Of a DNA stretch of 37,067 bases, positions 1 to 7,574 are shown piece after piece. Where the stretch lies: the NCBI GenBank assembly GCA_947454395.1, contig CANGLG010000002.1, positions 1 to 37,067 of the forward strand, given 5' to 3'. Origin of the DNA: Flavobacteriales bacterium (GTDB lineage: Bacteria > Bacteroidota > Bacteroidia > Flavobacteriales_D > Crocinitomicaceae). The notes beneath the pieces were generated by a model. It ran no database searches. It saw nothing but the letters and a program-made list of their open reading frames with translations, and was not told the origin of the DNA. Position numbers and translations under genes: made by a program. Each line of letters opens with the position of its first letter. Within the stretch, counting starts at the first letter, position 1.

Positions 1-92
1 AACTCAGCTAAAGATGCAACTCCGATTTTTTGAAGCATAGCTGATTGTTCAGCGCTGTTTGGACCAATGTGTCTTGTAGAAAAAGCGTTCAT
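1..92 (-). CDS. gcvP: Glycine dehydrogenase (decarboxylating), N-terminal fragment
   Basis: This gene is cut by the window edge and is absent from the ORF track. Reading the minus strand from the ATG at 92-90 gives MNAFSTRHIGPNSAEQSAML, then QKIGVASLAE. The RHIGP...E...ML..IG signature is the conserved start of the P-protein of the glycine cleavage system, the PLP enzyme that decarboxylates glycine and passes the aminomethyl group to the lipoyl arm of GcvH. Only about 30 residues are visible, so the catalytic region cannot be checked. No in-frame ATG is seen just upstream, and a good Bacteroidota promoter lies 24 bp before the start, which supports it. Identification rests on recognising the N-terminal motif. 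Confidence 0.85.
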   Translation of the reverse strand, partial: MNAFSTRHIGPNSAEQSAMLQKIGVASLAE

Positions 93-116
93 GAAATGAA
101 AATTTGAATGTGGGCA

Positions 117-147
117 CAAATATACGATTCCAAAAGTGAAATCACAA
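117..147 (-). promoter_or_regulatory. Predicted gcvP promoter (TTG-N20-TATATTTG)
   Basis: On the minus strand a TTG (147-145) is followed after 20 bp by TATATTTG (124-117), matching the Bacteroidota primary sigma consensus TTG-N17-23-TAnnTTTG. The box ends 24 bp before the gcvP ATG, leaving a short leader of roughly 20 nt. Confidence 0.6.
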
Positions 148-195
148 TGGTAAAACAAGCGATGTTGAAAAGAGTTTAGCGCTGTTTAAAACAAA

Positions 196-1167
196 TTAAT
201 TGTGTACATTCAAGTATTCAGAAAGTCGCAGTTTTGAATTCGCTTTGACATCTGCCCAAAATAAGTTGATATCGCCTATGTGATAATCGTCCATAGTCCA
301 AGCCATGCTTCTATAAGGAAAATGAGGAGTGCTAATCCAGATAGCACCGTCAATTAAATGAGTTGAAAAGGATTGGGTGTACATTTTGTTATTCGAGAAT
401 AGAAATCCTTTGTGCTTTTTTCTTTCAGCAACTTTTTCAGTGCTCCACGTAACAGGATTTATTACTGCTTTTCCTTTGTACCACATATCGTATTTTTCGT
501 GGTTGATTTTTTTCTTGAAAGTATTCCAAGTAACAAATCCACCAACTTGACTTTCTTGCGTCATCAATGGAATCGAGGCAAATTCATTTTGTTTAAGACC
601 AATTCCGGGCAAATAAGCAGCAACCAATTGTTTTTGAAGCGGTTTATTATCAAAAAAATCTTTTAATAACATGGCGACGTGTGTGGAACCCTGGCTGTGT
701 CCAGCAAGAATAATTGGTTTACCGTTGTTAAAATGGTCGAGGTAATATTGAAATGCTGCTTTAACATCTTCATAAGCAAAAAGCAAGGCTTCACGACCCC
801 CATTCTCAAGCATGCGATAAGAGCGAATATGCGCTTGACGGTAGTATGGCGCGAATAATCTACCGGTTTCAACCCATGCAGAAGCTTGAAATCTGATTGC
901 ATTTTCCATTACTTTTTTGCATTGAGCAGAGTCGTTTATTGGAATGTTCCATCGTTCATCTTTTTTATCTAGAAAAACGGTAGGATAGACATAAAAAACA
1001 TCTGCTTTTGAGTAGTTGTTCGTGTCTTTTAAGTAAGGCAATAATACACCAGGTATTTTGTTGCAATGCGCAGCCCAGTTGTCAAGATTACTAAAATCAA
1101 TTTGCTGAGCAAAAATAGCTGTGTTTTGAAAGAAAACTACTAATAAAATGAGAGATAACTTGTTCAT
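196..1167 (-). CDS. Secreted DUF3089-family alpha/beta hydrolase
   Basis: A 323-residue protein of unknown substrate. Residues 1-20 form a typical signal peptide ending AIFAQQ, so it should be exported to the periplasm or beyond. The start of the mature part (LDNWAAHCNK) and the ADVFYVYPTVF segment near residue 56 resemble the DUF3089 family of lipase-like hydrolases. A nucleophile elbow GHSQGS lies at 156-161, with Ser158 as the probable catalytic serine, preceded by the hydrophobic strand PIILA. His/Asp partners cannot be assigned with certainty. The gene stands alone on the minus strand, with its 3' end facing the gcvP promoter region. A TAGTTTTG box lies 17 bp upstream of the ATG. The family call is from motif memory; the hydrolase fold is fairly secure, the substrate unknown. 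Confidence 0.75.
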   Translation of the reverse strand: MNKLSLILLVVFFQNTAIFAQQIDFSNLDNWAAHCNKIPGVLLPYLKDTNNYSKADVFYVYPTVFLDKKDERWNIPINDSAQCKKVMENAIRFQASAWVETGRLFAPYYRQAHIRSYRMLENGGREALLFAYEDVKAAFQYYLDHFNNGKPIILAGHSQGSTHVAMLLKDFFDNKPLQKQLVAAYLPGIGLKQNEFASIPLMTQESQVGGFVTWNTFKKKINHEKYDMWYKGKAVINPVTWSTEKVAERKKHKGFLFSNNKMYTQSFSTHLIDGAIWISTPHFPYRSMAWTMDDYHIGDINLFWADVKANSKLRLSEYLNVHN

Positions 1168-1184
1168 TTTTTTATTTCGGAGAA

Positions 1185-1192
1185 CAAAACTA
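1185..1192 (-). promoter_or_regulatory. -7 box (TAGTTTTG) of the DUF3089 gene
   Basis: The minus strand reads TAGTTTTG, a match to TAnnTTTG, ending 17 bp before the ATG at 1167. No TTG element at the usual spacing is evident, so only the -7 half is supported. Confidence 0.4.
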
Positions 1193-1296
1193 AGATAATT
1201 GAACCATTATTTTTTATATTTCTAATGGATAAAAGTTTCAAATTTTTTGATGCTTTAGTTTTCTAAAATGTAATTCTTTAAAAAGTTGATTTAAGA

Positions 1297-1304
1297 TATA
1301 TTTG
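1297..1304 (+). promoter_or_regulatory. -7 box (TATATTTG) of the 1322 gene
   Basis: TATATTTG matches TAnnTTTG exactly and lies 17 bp before the ATG at 1322. A -33 TTG at proper spacing is not obvious. Confidence 0.45.
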
Positions 1305-1321
1305 TATGAAATTAATTATAA

Positions 1322-1996
1322 ATGATTAAAAAAATACTTTTTGTTTCGTTTCTACTGTTCAGTTTAAATTTTTCTTTTGGTCAACTTACGAGTTATAAAT
1401 GGCATACATTCGCAAAATTTAGTGGAGGTAAAATTGATACTGCGACTTATTTAAACGGGGGTTTAAGCGCTGAATACATCATTTTTAAAAATGTGGGACT
1501 CAACTACAACTTGGAATTTCAGCATCGTAGTGACTTGTACAATCATTTGCATGGTTCAATTGGTTCCGTTGGAGGTCCAGTGATTTTTGTTATAGGAGCG
1601 GCTACGGCCTTGTCAAATGCAGTTTCACTTGATAATAACTCTGGCATCGGAACCTTGGGGATGTTATTAGGAGTTATGGTATTTGTAGTGCCTGATGGCG
1701 TTAGTTACCATTTTCCAATTGGCTACAAGGGAGATATTTCTCCTTATTTTAATTTTCTGGGATTTGATTGGGTTAGTAACAAAAGCATTGGCTACAGTCA
1801 GTTTAAATACGCTTGTTCTTTTGGGGTTAGAGTGACCTATTTATTAAATGACCGAATGACCGCCATTGGATTTATTGAAACCAGAAAATGTGCTCCTACC
1901 GGTTGGGGAATCGGAGGGGGAATCGGATTGGGCTATTTGTTCAAATATAAAAATGAAGACGAAAACACTGTAAAACCTTCAATCAACTTATTTTGA
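1322..1996 (+). CDS. Secreted or outer-membrane protein of unknown function
   Basis: A 224-residue protein I cannot assign to a named family. Residues 1-20 are a signal peptide (lysine pair, hydrophobic stretch, cut near FGQ). The mature part alternates short aromatic-ended stretches such as YIIFKNVGLNYNLEF and YSQFKYACSFGVRVTYLL, ending with a Gly-rich strand (WGIGGGIGLGYLF), as in small outer-membrane beta barrels of the Bacteroidota. A hydrophobic, glycine-rich central segment (about 79-125) is long enough for a membrane hairpin and is unusual for a simple barrel. It lies in front of the esterase gene at 2067 with a 70-bp gap and its own promoter box, so the two need not be co-transcribed. 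A barrel is an inference from pattern only. Confidence 0.6.
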   Translation: MIKKILFVSFLLFSLNFSFGQLTSYKWHTFAKFSGGKIDTATYLNGGLSAEYIIFKNVGLNYNLEFQHRSDLYNHLHGSIGSVGGPVIFVIGAATALSNAVSLDNNSGIGTLGMLLGVMVFVVPDGVSYHFPIGYKGDISPYFNFLGFDWVSNKSIGYSQFKYACSFGVRVTYLLNDRMTAIGFIETRKCAPTGWGIGGGIGLGYLFKYKNEDENTVKPSINLF

Positions 1997-2054
1997 TGTG
2001 CATAAAATATTTTAGCTGTTGAAAATATCCTAGGAATGGCATGAAATGACGGGT

Positions 2055-2062
2055 TACCTTTG
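2055..2062 (+). promoter_or_regulatory. -7 box (TACCTTTG) 4 bp before the esterase start
   Basis: TACCTTTG fits TAnnTTTG. It ends only 4 bp before the ATG at 2067, so transcription would be expected to begin at or very near the start codon. This decides against the ORF-track ATG at 2046, which lies upstream of the box. Confidence 0.45.
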
Positions 2063-2066
2063 TACG

Positions 2067-2762
2067 ATGAAAAAGTATTTATTTTCTTGTTTGGTTTTAT
2101 TCTCTTTTTTTCAAACATTTTCACAGTTGGAAGCCATTCGAAATCAGGCAGATTATCCTTTTTTATTACATTTGCCGGCTGATAGTATTCTAAAAAGTAA
2201 ACCTCCGATTTTAATTTTTTTACACGGTAGAAGTCTTTCAGGTAGCAACTTAGAATTGGTTAAGAAATATGGAGTGATTCACGAGATTGAAAAAGGCAGA
2301 AAAATTCCAGCGATTGTTATTGCTCCACAAGTTCCTGCAGGAAAGTCTTGGGAGCCTGAAAAAGTTTTGTCAGTTCTACAATTTGTACAACGTACGTTTG
2401 ACACAGACACGAACCGTGTTTATGTGGCAGGAATGAGTTTAGGCGGATATGGAACCTTGCGATTTGCTGGAGCTTATCCAGAAATTGTAACTGCGGCGGT
2501 AGCCCTTTGTGGTGGTGGAAATCCGAATGATGGGTGTGATTTAGCAACTGTTCCTTTGTGGATTCAACATGGAAACATGGATTCAGCCGTTCCAATTTCA
2601 GAATCAGATAAGATTGTGAATGCAATCAAAAACTGCAACGGTGGAGAGAACTTAAAGTACACAGTTGTTAAAGGTGCAAATCATGGGGATTTGGAAAAGG
2701 TATTTCGTTCTGACGAAATGTACAATTGGTTGTTTCAATACACCAAAGCAGACAAAGATTAA
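2067..2762 (+). CDS. Secreted serine esterase (PHB depolymerase/phospholipase-carboxylesterase type)
   Basis: A 231-residue alpha/beta hydrolase. I start it at 2067 rather than 2046 because this begins a clean signal peptide (MKKYLF...FSQ, residues 1-20) and because a -7 box sits between the two ATGs. The catalytic triad is visible: Ser124 in GMSLGG, Asp172 in HGNMDSAVP and His207 in GANHGD; the oxyanion region is LHGRS (52-56). This set is typical of the predicted peptidase/LpqC-like and phospholipase-carboxylesterase families, which cleave short esters in the envelope; the substrate cannot be read from the sequence. Its TAA overlaps the stop of the convergent DUF721 gene by 4 bp, leaving no room for a separate terminator. 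Confidence 0.8.
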   Translation: MKKYLFSCLVLFSFFQTFSQLEAIRNQADYPFLLHLPADSILKSKPPILIFLHGRSLSGSNLELVKKYGVIHEIEKGRKIPAIVIAPQVPAGKSWEPEKVLSVLQFVQRTFDTDTNRVYVAGMSLGGYGTLRFAGAYPEIVTAAVALCGGGNPNDGCDLATVPLWIQHGNMDSAVPISESDKIVNAIKNCNGGENLKYTVVKGANHGDLEKVFRSDEMYNWLFQYTKADKD

Positions 2763-3064
2763 GAAAACCAGATGTCATTTATGATTTCTTGTCCTGCATA
2801 TTCATTTACCCGTTGAATAACAATTTGTTTTCCGAGCAATAATTCTTCACGCATCACAGAAGAATCAATCGTTAAAAAAAGCTTTTTATTCTGAATACGA
2901 ATTTCTTTTGTACGATTAGCCACAGCAACTCCCATCAATTCCGACCAAGCAGCGATAACCTCCATCTCCTTCATTTTTCCGTCCCAAGCATAGGCCTTTA
3001 GAAATTTGTCGATGACTTCTTTCAACGGTTGCTCTTCTGCGGATCTTCGGTGGTCTTCTTTCAT
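2759..3064 (-). CDS. DUF721/DciA-like protein
   Basis: A 101-residue protein of the DUF721 family, whose members include DciA, the helicase-loading protein of bacteria that lack DnaC. Visible family features are the N-terminal helix (LKEVIDKFLKAYAWDGK), the WSELMG segment at 45-50 and the strand pair IRIQNKKLFLTID followed by a helix. It starts 8 bp after recF on the same strand, so the two form an operon, and a recF-DUF721 pairing fits a role in DNA replication or repair. Whether it loads DnaB here is inference from the family. Its stop codon overlaps that of the convergent esterase gene. Confidence 0.8.
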   Translation of the reverse strand: MKEDHRRSAEEQPLKEVIDKFLKAYAWDGKMKEMEVIAAWSELMGVAVANRTKEIRIQNKKLFLTIDSSVMREELLLGKQIVIQRVNEYAGQEIINDIWFS

Positions 3065-3072
3065 CCTCGAAT

Positions 3073-4182
3073 TTAAAGTTTTATTTCGGTTATTTGTGAT
3101 TCATCAACCTGGAATAATTTTCGTTCAATATTCAAGGATTCAAATAATTCAATCATGCGGCGGTTGTCGGTATCAGTTACAATGACTTGTCCGAAATAAT
3201 CAGCTGTTACAAGTCGAATTAGTTTTTCAACTCTTAGGTTATCTAGTTTGTCAAAAATGTCGTCCAAAAGCAAGACTGGCTTGGTATTTTTATGCATTTT
3301 TAAGTAGTCGTATTGTGCTAAACGCAAAGCGATTATAAAAGACTTTTGTTGGCCTTGAGAACCAAATTTTTTCACAGGGTGCCCTTTGATGGTAAAAATC
3401 AAGTCGTCTTTGTGCGTACCAACATTTGTATATTGTGTGAAAGCATCTTTTTTCTCCGATGCGGCAAGTAAATCTGTAAATGAACCTTCATTCAACTGGG
3501 AACGATATTCTAATCCGATGGATTCATTGTCATTTCCGATTTCGTAGTAGAATCTTTCAAAAACAGGAATAAACTCTTCCAAAAAAGTGGCCCTTTTTTT
3601 AAAAATCTTTTCCCCTAATGCGACCAATTGAATGTTCCAAACTTCGATGGATTCGCGATCAAAAAGACGATGTTCAAACATGTTTTTTAAAAGTGCATTT
3701 CGCTGATCCAATACTTTTTGATAACGTTGTAAATCTTCAAGATAGTTTTTATCCAACTGTACCAAAATCCCATCCATCCATTTTCTACGCATATCACTCC
3801 CTTCAGCGATCAAATCGCCGTCATAAGGAGAAATAAAAACAACCGGAAAACGGCCAATGTGGTCGGCGATTTTTTCGTAGGGTTTTTTGTTGTATTTAAT
3901 GACTTTTTTTGCTCCAACTTTGAAAGCACAATGCACTTCGGAGATTTTCTCATCTGAATTCCAATTTCCTTGAATGAAAAAAAAACTTTGGTCAAAATGC
4001 ACGTTTTGTCGGTCAATGTTGTTCAAATACGACTTACACATGCTAAGGTAATGAACCGCATCAAGTACATTTGTTTTTCCACAACCATTTTTCCCTACCA
4101 AGCCATTAATTCCGGGAGAAAGTTCCAAGTCTAAAAGTTGATAATTCTTGAAATTTTGAAGAAGAAGTCTGGATAGAAACAT
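3073..4182 (-). CDS. recF: DNA replication and repair protein RecF
   Basis: A 369-residue SMC-like ATPase, the usual RecF length. It binds gapped DNA and, with RecO and RecR, helps load RecA. The N-terminus LLLQNFKNY is the RecF hallmark. The Walker A motif GKNGCGKT is at 30-37, the ABC signature GSQGQQKS at 274-281 and Walker B VLLLDD at 303-308 followed by IFDKLD. All catalytic elements are present and in order. It lies between a TPR gene 35 bp upstream and the DUF721 gene 8 bp downstream. A TAACTTTG box lies 7 bp before the ATG, so it may have its own promoter in addition to any read-through. Confidence 0.96.
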   Translation of the reverse strand: MFLSRLLLQNFKNYQLLDLELSPGINGLVGKNGCGKTNVLDAVHYLSMCKSYLNNIDRQNVHFDQSFFFIQGNWNSDEKISEVHCAFKVGAKKVIKYNKKPYEKIADHIGRFPVVFISPYDGDLIAEGSDMRRKWMDGILVQLDKNYLEDLQRYQKVLDQRNALLKNMFEHRLFDRESIEVWNIQLVALGEKIFKKRATFLEEFIPVFERFYYEIGNDNESIGLEYRSQLNEGSFTDLLAASEKKDAFTQYTNVGTHKDDLIFTIKGHPVKKFGSQGQQKSFIIALRLAQYDYLKMHKNTKPVLLLDDIFDKLDNLRVEKLIRLVTADYFGQVIVTDTDNRRMIELFESLNIERKLFQVDESQITEIKL

Positions 4183-4189
4183 GCTTTTT

Positions 4190-4197
4190 CAAAGTTA
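4190..4197 (-). promoter_or_regulatory. -7 box (TAACTTTG) before recF
   Basis: The minus strand reads TAACTTTG, ending 7 bp before the recF ATG. The nearest TTG is 13 bp upstream of the box, shorter than usual, so the promoter is only moderately supported. Confidence 0.35.
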
Positions 4198-4217
4198 AGT
4201 ATAATCTCGACAATGAA

Positions 4218-5432
4218 TTAATCTGAGATCACATTCGCAATTTTTTTTCGAAAGAACAGGTAACGCATACCCAAAATCAATGATAATCCTGTCAAAATGT
4301 AGAAATTCCAATGGAAATTGGATTTCATGGGTTTGCGCTTCTTTGGTTTGATATTAAAAAGTTCTTTTCGAATCGTTTCATTCGTTTTCTCCATGGATTG
4401 GATTACTTGTTTAACGGAGTCAATCAGCTGTTTATTTTTTTTATCTTGAAAATGCTGAAAACGCCATTCGTAAACTTCCAATTCCTTTTTAACCAAGTTG
4501 TTTTCTTTTGCAATTTGAAAGCAAGAATCCATGTATTTCAATGAAAAATCGAGTTTGTCGGGATAATGGAATCGAGCTAGATTATTATACGCATCGAATG
4601 TATTAAATGGAAAAGCTTCTTTCTTCCTTCGTGTCAATACCTCTTTGAAAAGAAATAAAGCAACCTCATTTTTCCCTTGGTAAAAAGCATTTATCGCTTG
4701 ATTGTTTAAAGAACGACTAATATATGCAGCATTTTTTGATTTTTTGGCATAAAAGTATTGTTTATCAAATTGAGTTTGCGCTGTTTTAATTTGATTTTTA
4801 TTAAGGGCAATTTCCCCGAGTAAAGAGTAGGCATTGCTTACTGACTCATATTTTTTTAATGTCAGAGAAGCTATAATGTAATGGTTTAATAGAAATTTCG
4901 CTTCAGGAATTTTTCCTTTTTCGAAATACACTTTGGCTAGATTTACTTCGGCTAAAAAACGGTTGGTCGCAATCGGTGATTCTTCCCCATATTTCATTGA
5001 TTCTTTAAAAAAACTCTTTGCTGTTTCTAAATCTCCTTGTAGGAAGTAAGCAATTCCGATTTCGTTCATTGACTCACAAATCAATTCAAAGTCATTTTGA
5101 GCTACAAAATAATTTTTGGATGCATTTAACAAACGAATTCCTCTTTCAATTTTTCCCGTTCGGACATCATAACAACCAAGAATTCTTTGTGCAATTGCTT
5201 TTCCATAATTTGATTTTTTATCAGAAGAAATTTTGTACAGATCTGTTCCTAGAATTCGAAGTGAATCAATTGAGTTCGCAATGTAATATTCCCATAAAAT
5301 CAGAGCTTTGTTGCTTTTTGATTGGATATTATTTTCACAAAGATATTGCTTATATGTTCCTTTAGAAAAAACAAAATGCGAGGTACAAAAGACGATAATT
5401 AAACTAAAAAGTCTCAATTTCATCTTCTTCAT
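4218..5432 (-). CDS. Exported TPR-repeat protein with C-terminal membrane anchor
   Basis: The ORF track begins at 5483, but the signal peptide (KLRLFSLIIVFCTSHFVFSKG) is best placed from the Met at 5432 (residue 18 of the ORF) or the one at 5423, giving about 404 residues. The centre is built of helical pairs typical of tetratricopeptide repeats, for example GIAYFLQGDLETAKSFFKES and NNQAINAFYQGKNEVALFLF. Near the C-terminus lies one membrane helix (FYILTGLSLILGMRYLFF) followed by a short basic tail. Many Bacteroidota proteins with this layout continue into a histidine kinase or a LuxR/AraC DNA-binding domain; here the protein stops after the membrane helix. It precedes recF by 35 bp on the same strand. 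The function is unknown. Confidence 0.75.
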   Translation of the reverse strand: MKKMKLRLFSLIIVFCTSHFVFSKGTYKQYLCENNIQSKSNKALILWEYYIANSIDSLRILGTDLYKISSDKKSNYGKAIAQRILGCYDVRTGKIERGIRLLNASKNYFVAQNDFELICESMNEIGIAYFLQGDLETAKSFFKESMKYGEESPIATNRFLAEVNLAKVYFEKGKIPEAKFLLNHYIIASLTLKKYESVSNAYSLLGEIALNKNQIKTAQTQFDKQYFYAKKSKNAAYISRSLNNQAINAFYQGKNEVALFLFKEVLTRRKKEAFPFNTFDAYNNLARFHYPDKLDFSLKYMDSCFQIAKENNLVKKELEVYEWRFQHFQDKKNKQLIDSVKQVIQSMEKTNETIRKELFNIKPKKRKPMKSNFHWNFYILTGLSLILGMRYLFFRKKIANVISD

Positions 5433-5464
5433 TTGGAATTTCCAATTCGTTCGCATAATCTTCT

Positions 5465-5495
5465 TTGCAAGGATAGTCAACAATCGTTACTTTTG
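5465..5495 (+). promoter_or_regulatory. Predicted pruA promoter (TTG-N20-TACTTTTG)
   Basis: TTG (5465-5467), a 20-bp spacer and TACTTTTG (5488-5495) match the Bacteroidota consensus. The box ends 16 bp before the pruA ATG at 5512, confirming that start over the long 5' extension in the ORF track. Confidence 0.6.
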
Positions 5496-5511
5496 CAACA
5501 AAATAAAAATT

Positions 5512-7140
5512 ATGTCAAACGCATTTTTTAATGTCCCGGTTGCAAAGAATGAGCCGGTAAAAGCATACGCACCTGGTTCTGCTGAAAGAACTTCACTTTT
5601 AGCGAAATATCAAGAAATGTATAACCAAAATCCAATTGAAGTTCCAATGTACATCGGCGGAGAAGAGGTTCGTACTGAAACGAAAAAGCCACTGACTTCT
5701 CCACATGATCACCAAAAAGTACTAGGTCATTACAACGTAGGTGAGGCACAACATGTTGAAAATGCTATTAAGTCGGCTTTGGAAGCAAAAAAGAAATGGG
5801 CAGATTTACCTTGGGAAGATCGTGCGGCCATTTTTCTAAAAGCTGCGGATTTACTTGCCGGACCATTCAGAGATAAGATGAACGCTGCCACGATGTTGGC
5901 ACAATCAAAAAATGTATTTCAAGCAGAGATTGATGCAGCTTGTGAGTTGATTGATTTCTTCCGTTTCAATGTTCAGTACATGACTCAAATCTACAAAGAG
6001 CAACCTGAGTCTTTGCCTGGCATGTGGAATCGTTTGGAATATAGACCATTGGAGGGATTTGTGTTCGCGCTCACTCCGTTTAATTTTACTTCCATCGCAG
6101 CAAATTTATCTGCAGCTCCTGCTATGATGGGAAATGTGATAGTATGGAAACCGGCTGAAACACAAATTTATTCTGCCCAAGTGATCATGGAATTATTTAA
6201 AGCTGCCGGTCTTCCAGATGGGGTAATCAATATGGTGACTGTCAGTGGTCAAATTGCGGGTGAAGTTATTTTTAAACACAAAGATTTTGCTGGTCTTCAT
6301 TTCACTGGTTCAACTGGAGTATTTAGAAATTTATGGAGACAGATTGGTGATAATTTGGAGCGTTATAGAGGCTATCCACGTATAGTCGGAGAAACAGGTG
6401 GAAAAGATTTTATCATTGCACACAAATCGGCGGTTCCTGCTGAAGTTGCGACAGCTATGTCACGTGGAGCTTTTGAATTCCAAGGACAAAAATGTTCAGC
6501 TGCTTCAAGAGCATACATTCCAAGCAACATTTGGCCAGAGGTTGAAAGAATTTTTGTGGAGCAAGTCAATTCGTTCAAGATTGGTTCACCAGATGACACA
6601 AGTAATTTTGTGAACGCCGTAATTGATGGTCGTGCTTTTGATAAAATTTCAAGTTATATTGACTATGTCAAAACGCAGGCAGATGCAAAAATAATAACTG
6701 GTGGAAATTACGATAAATCAAAAGGTTATTTCATCGAACCAACAACTGTTGTAACAACCAATCCAAAATTCAGAACGATGTGTGAAGAGATTTTTGGTCC
6801 AGTTTTAACTGTATATGTATATGATGCCGATAAATTTGAGGAAACACTTGATTTATTGGACGAAACATCTGAATATGCTTTGACCGGTTCGATTTTGTCG
6901 CAAGACCGTTATGCGATTAACTTAGCTACAAAAAAATTAGAGCATGCTGCAGGAAATTTCTACATCAATGACAAACCGACAGGAGCGGTAGTTGGTCAGC
7001 AGCCATTTGGAGGAGCCAGAGGTTCAGGTACAAACGATAAAGCCGGAGCAATGATGAATTTATTGCGTTGGACATCTGCTCGCACGATTAAAGAAACATT
7101 TGTTCCACCAACAGATTACAGATATCCGTTTTTGGGGTAA
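5512..7140 (+). CDS. pruA: L-glutamate gamma-semialdehyde dehydrogenase
   Basis: A 542-residue aldehyde dehydrogenase that oxidises glutamate-5-semialdehyde (delta-1-pyrroline-5-carboxylate) to glutamate with NAD+, the second step of proline breakdown. The start at 5512 replaces the 610-residue ORF-track version, whose first 68 codons cover the promoter and the divergent TPR gene. The N-terminus (NAFFNVPVAKNEPVKAYAPGS) matches the stand-alone PruA type (P5CDH family 1). The catalytic Cys328 lies in GQKCSAASR, the general-base Glu294 in VGETGGKDF, and the cofactor loop FTGSTGVF is at 265-272. It is a single gene with its own promoter and terminator; no proline dehydrogenase gene is in the window. 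Its product, glutamate, feeds the 2-oxoglutarate pathway encoded downstream. Confidence 0.95.
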   Translation: MSNAFFNVPVAKNEPVKAYAPGSAERTSLLAKYQEMYNQNPIEVPMYIGGEEVRTETKKPLTSPHDHQKVLGHYNVGEAQHVENAIKSALEAKKKWADLPWEDRAAIFLKAADLLAGPFRDKMNAATMLAQSKNVFQAEIDAACELIDFFRFNVQYMTQIYKEQPESLPGMWNRLEYRPLEGFVFALTPFNFTSIAANLSAAPAMMGNVIVWKPAETQIYSAQVIMELFKAAGLPDGVINMVTVSGQIAGEVIFKHKDFAGLHFTGSTGVFRNLWRQIGDNLERYRGYPRIVGETGGKDFIIAHKSAVPAEVATAMSRGAFEFQGQKCSAASRAYIPSNIWPEVERIFVEQVNSFKIGSPDDTSNFVNAVIDGRAFDKISSYIDYVKTQADAKIITGGNYDKSKGYFIEPTTVVTTNPKFRTMCEEIFGPVLTVYVYDADKFEETLDLLDETSEYALTGSILSQDRYAINLATKKLEHAAGNFYINDKPTGAVVGQQPFGGARGSGTNDKAGAMMNLLRWTSARTIKETFVPPTDYRYPFLG

Positions 7141-7158
7141 TTGAAAATAAGCAACTTG

Positions 7159-7190
7159 AAAGGGGAATGTCGTTGATGTTCCCTTTTTTT
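7159..7190 (+). terminator. Rho-independent terminator after pruA
   Basis: The stem GGGAA/TTCCC, extended outward by G-T and A-T pairs, has an 11-nt loop and runs into seven T residues. It begins about 20 bp after the pruA stop. Confidence 0.8.
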
Positions 7191-7220
7191 GTTTCTAGAA
7201 ATCATTTGTCTAAATAATAC

Positions 7221-7246
7221 GCGTGTCAATCCATGGAATGACACGC
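7221..7246. repeat. 26-bp near-perfect palindrome
   Basis: GCGTGTCA and TGACACGC flank the core ATCCATGGAA. Twelve of the 13 base pairs match; only one A/A pair near the centre fails. It has no T-run on either side, so it is not a normal terminator. It could be a strong operator for a dimeric regulator, a cruciform or a processed hairpin. Confidence 0.8.
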
Positions 7247-7331
7247 TCACAAAAGTACATTACAAACAAGATGAATTTATTTCAGTAAGTTTTCTTAAGT
7301 GTATTCATATCAAGGAAAACAAAGTACTTAT

Positions 7332-7360
7332 ATAATCTCTTTTAAAATTAAAGAGATTAT
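7332..7360. repeat. 11-bp perfect inverted repeat
   Basis: ATAATCTCTTT and AAAGAGATTAT are separated by 7 nt. AT-rich, with no adjacent T-run on the plus strand. Its role is unknown. Confidence 0.65.
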
Positions 7361-7574
7361 TGAAAAATAGACAGAATTAATTTAATCCAATTTAATGGGT
7401 TTAAAAAACGATAATTATCTGCTTCACATAACAATCTAAGTAGTTCTTCGTAGGTTTTGTTGTGTGAGAAATTGTAAATTGTAAACGGTGTGCACAATTA
7501 TTAAAGATTTAAAGTTTAAAATGCCACACCTTTGATTTAAGAAACAACAAAACAAAAACTTTAAATAATACATC

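Larger units (their letters stand above)
7141..7574. other. 434-bp intergenic region rich in inverted repeats
   Basis: No credible protein gene. After the pruA terminator it holds a near-perfect 26-bp palindrome (7221-7246), an 11-bp stem with a 7-nt loop (7332-7360), and a bulged stem pairing GGTGTGCA (7487-7494) with TGCCACACC (7522-7530) upstream of the small secreted protein gene. The ORF-track minus entry at 7436-7714 is a shadow. Confidence 0.6.

Noticed and set aside
2046-2066. Upstream ATG of the esterase gene
   Set aside because: A -7 promoter box lies between it and 2067, and the signal peptide begins at 2067.
5308-5511. N-terminal extension of pruA in the ORF track (610 residues)
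   Set aside because: The extension is not dehydrogenase-like, covers the promoter and overlaps the divergent TPR gene. The PruA family start is at 5512.
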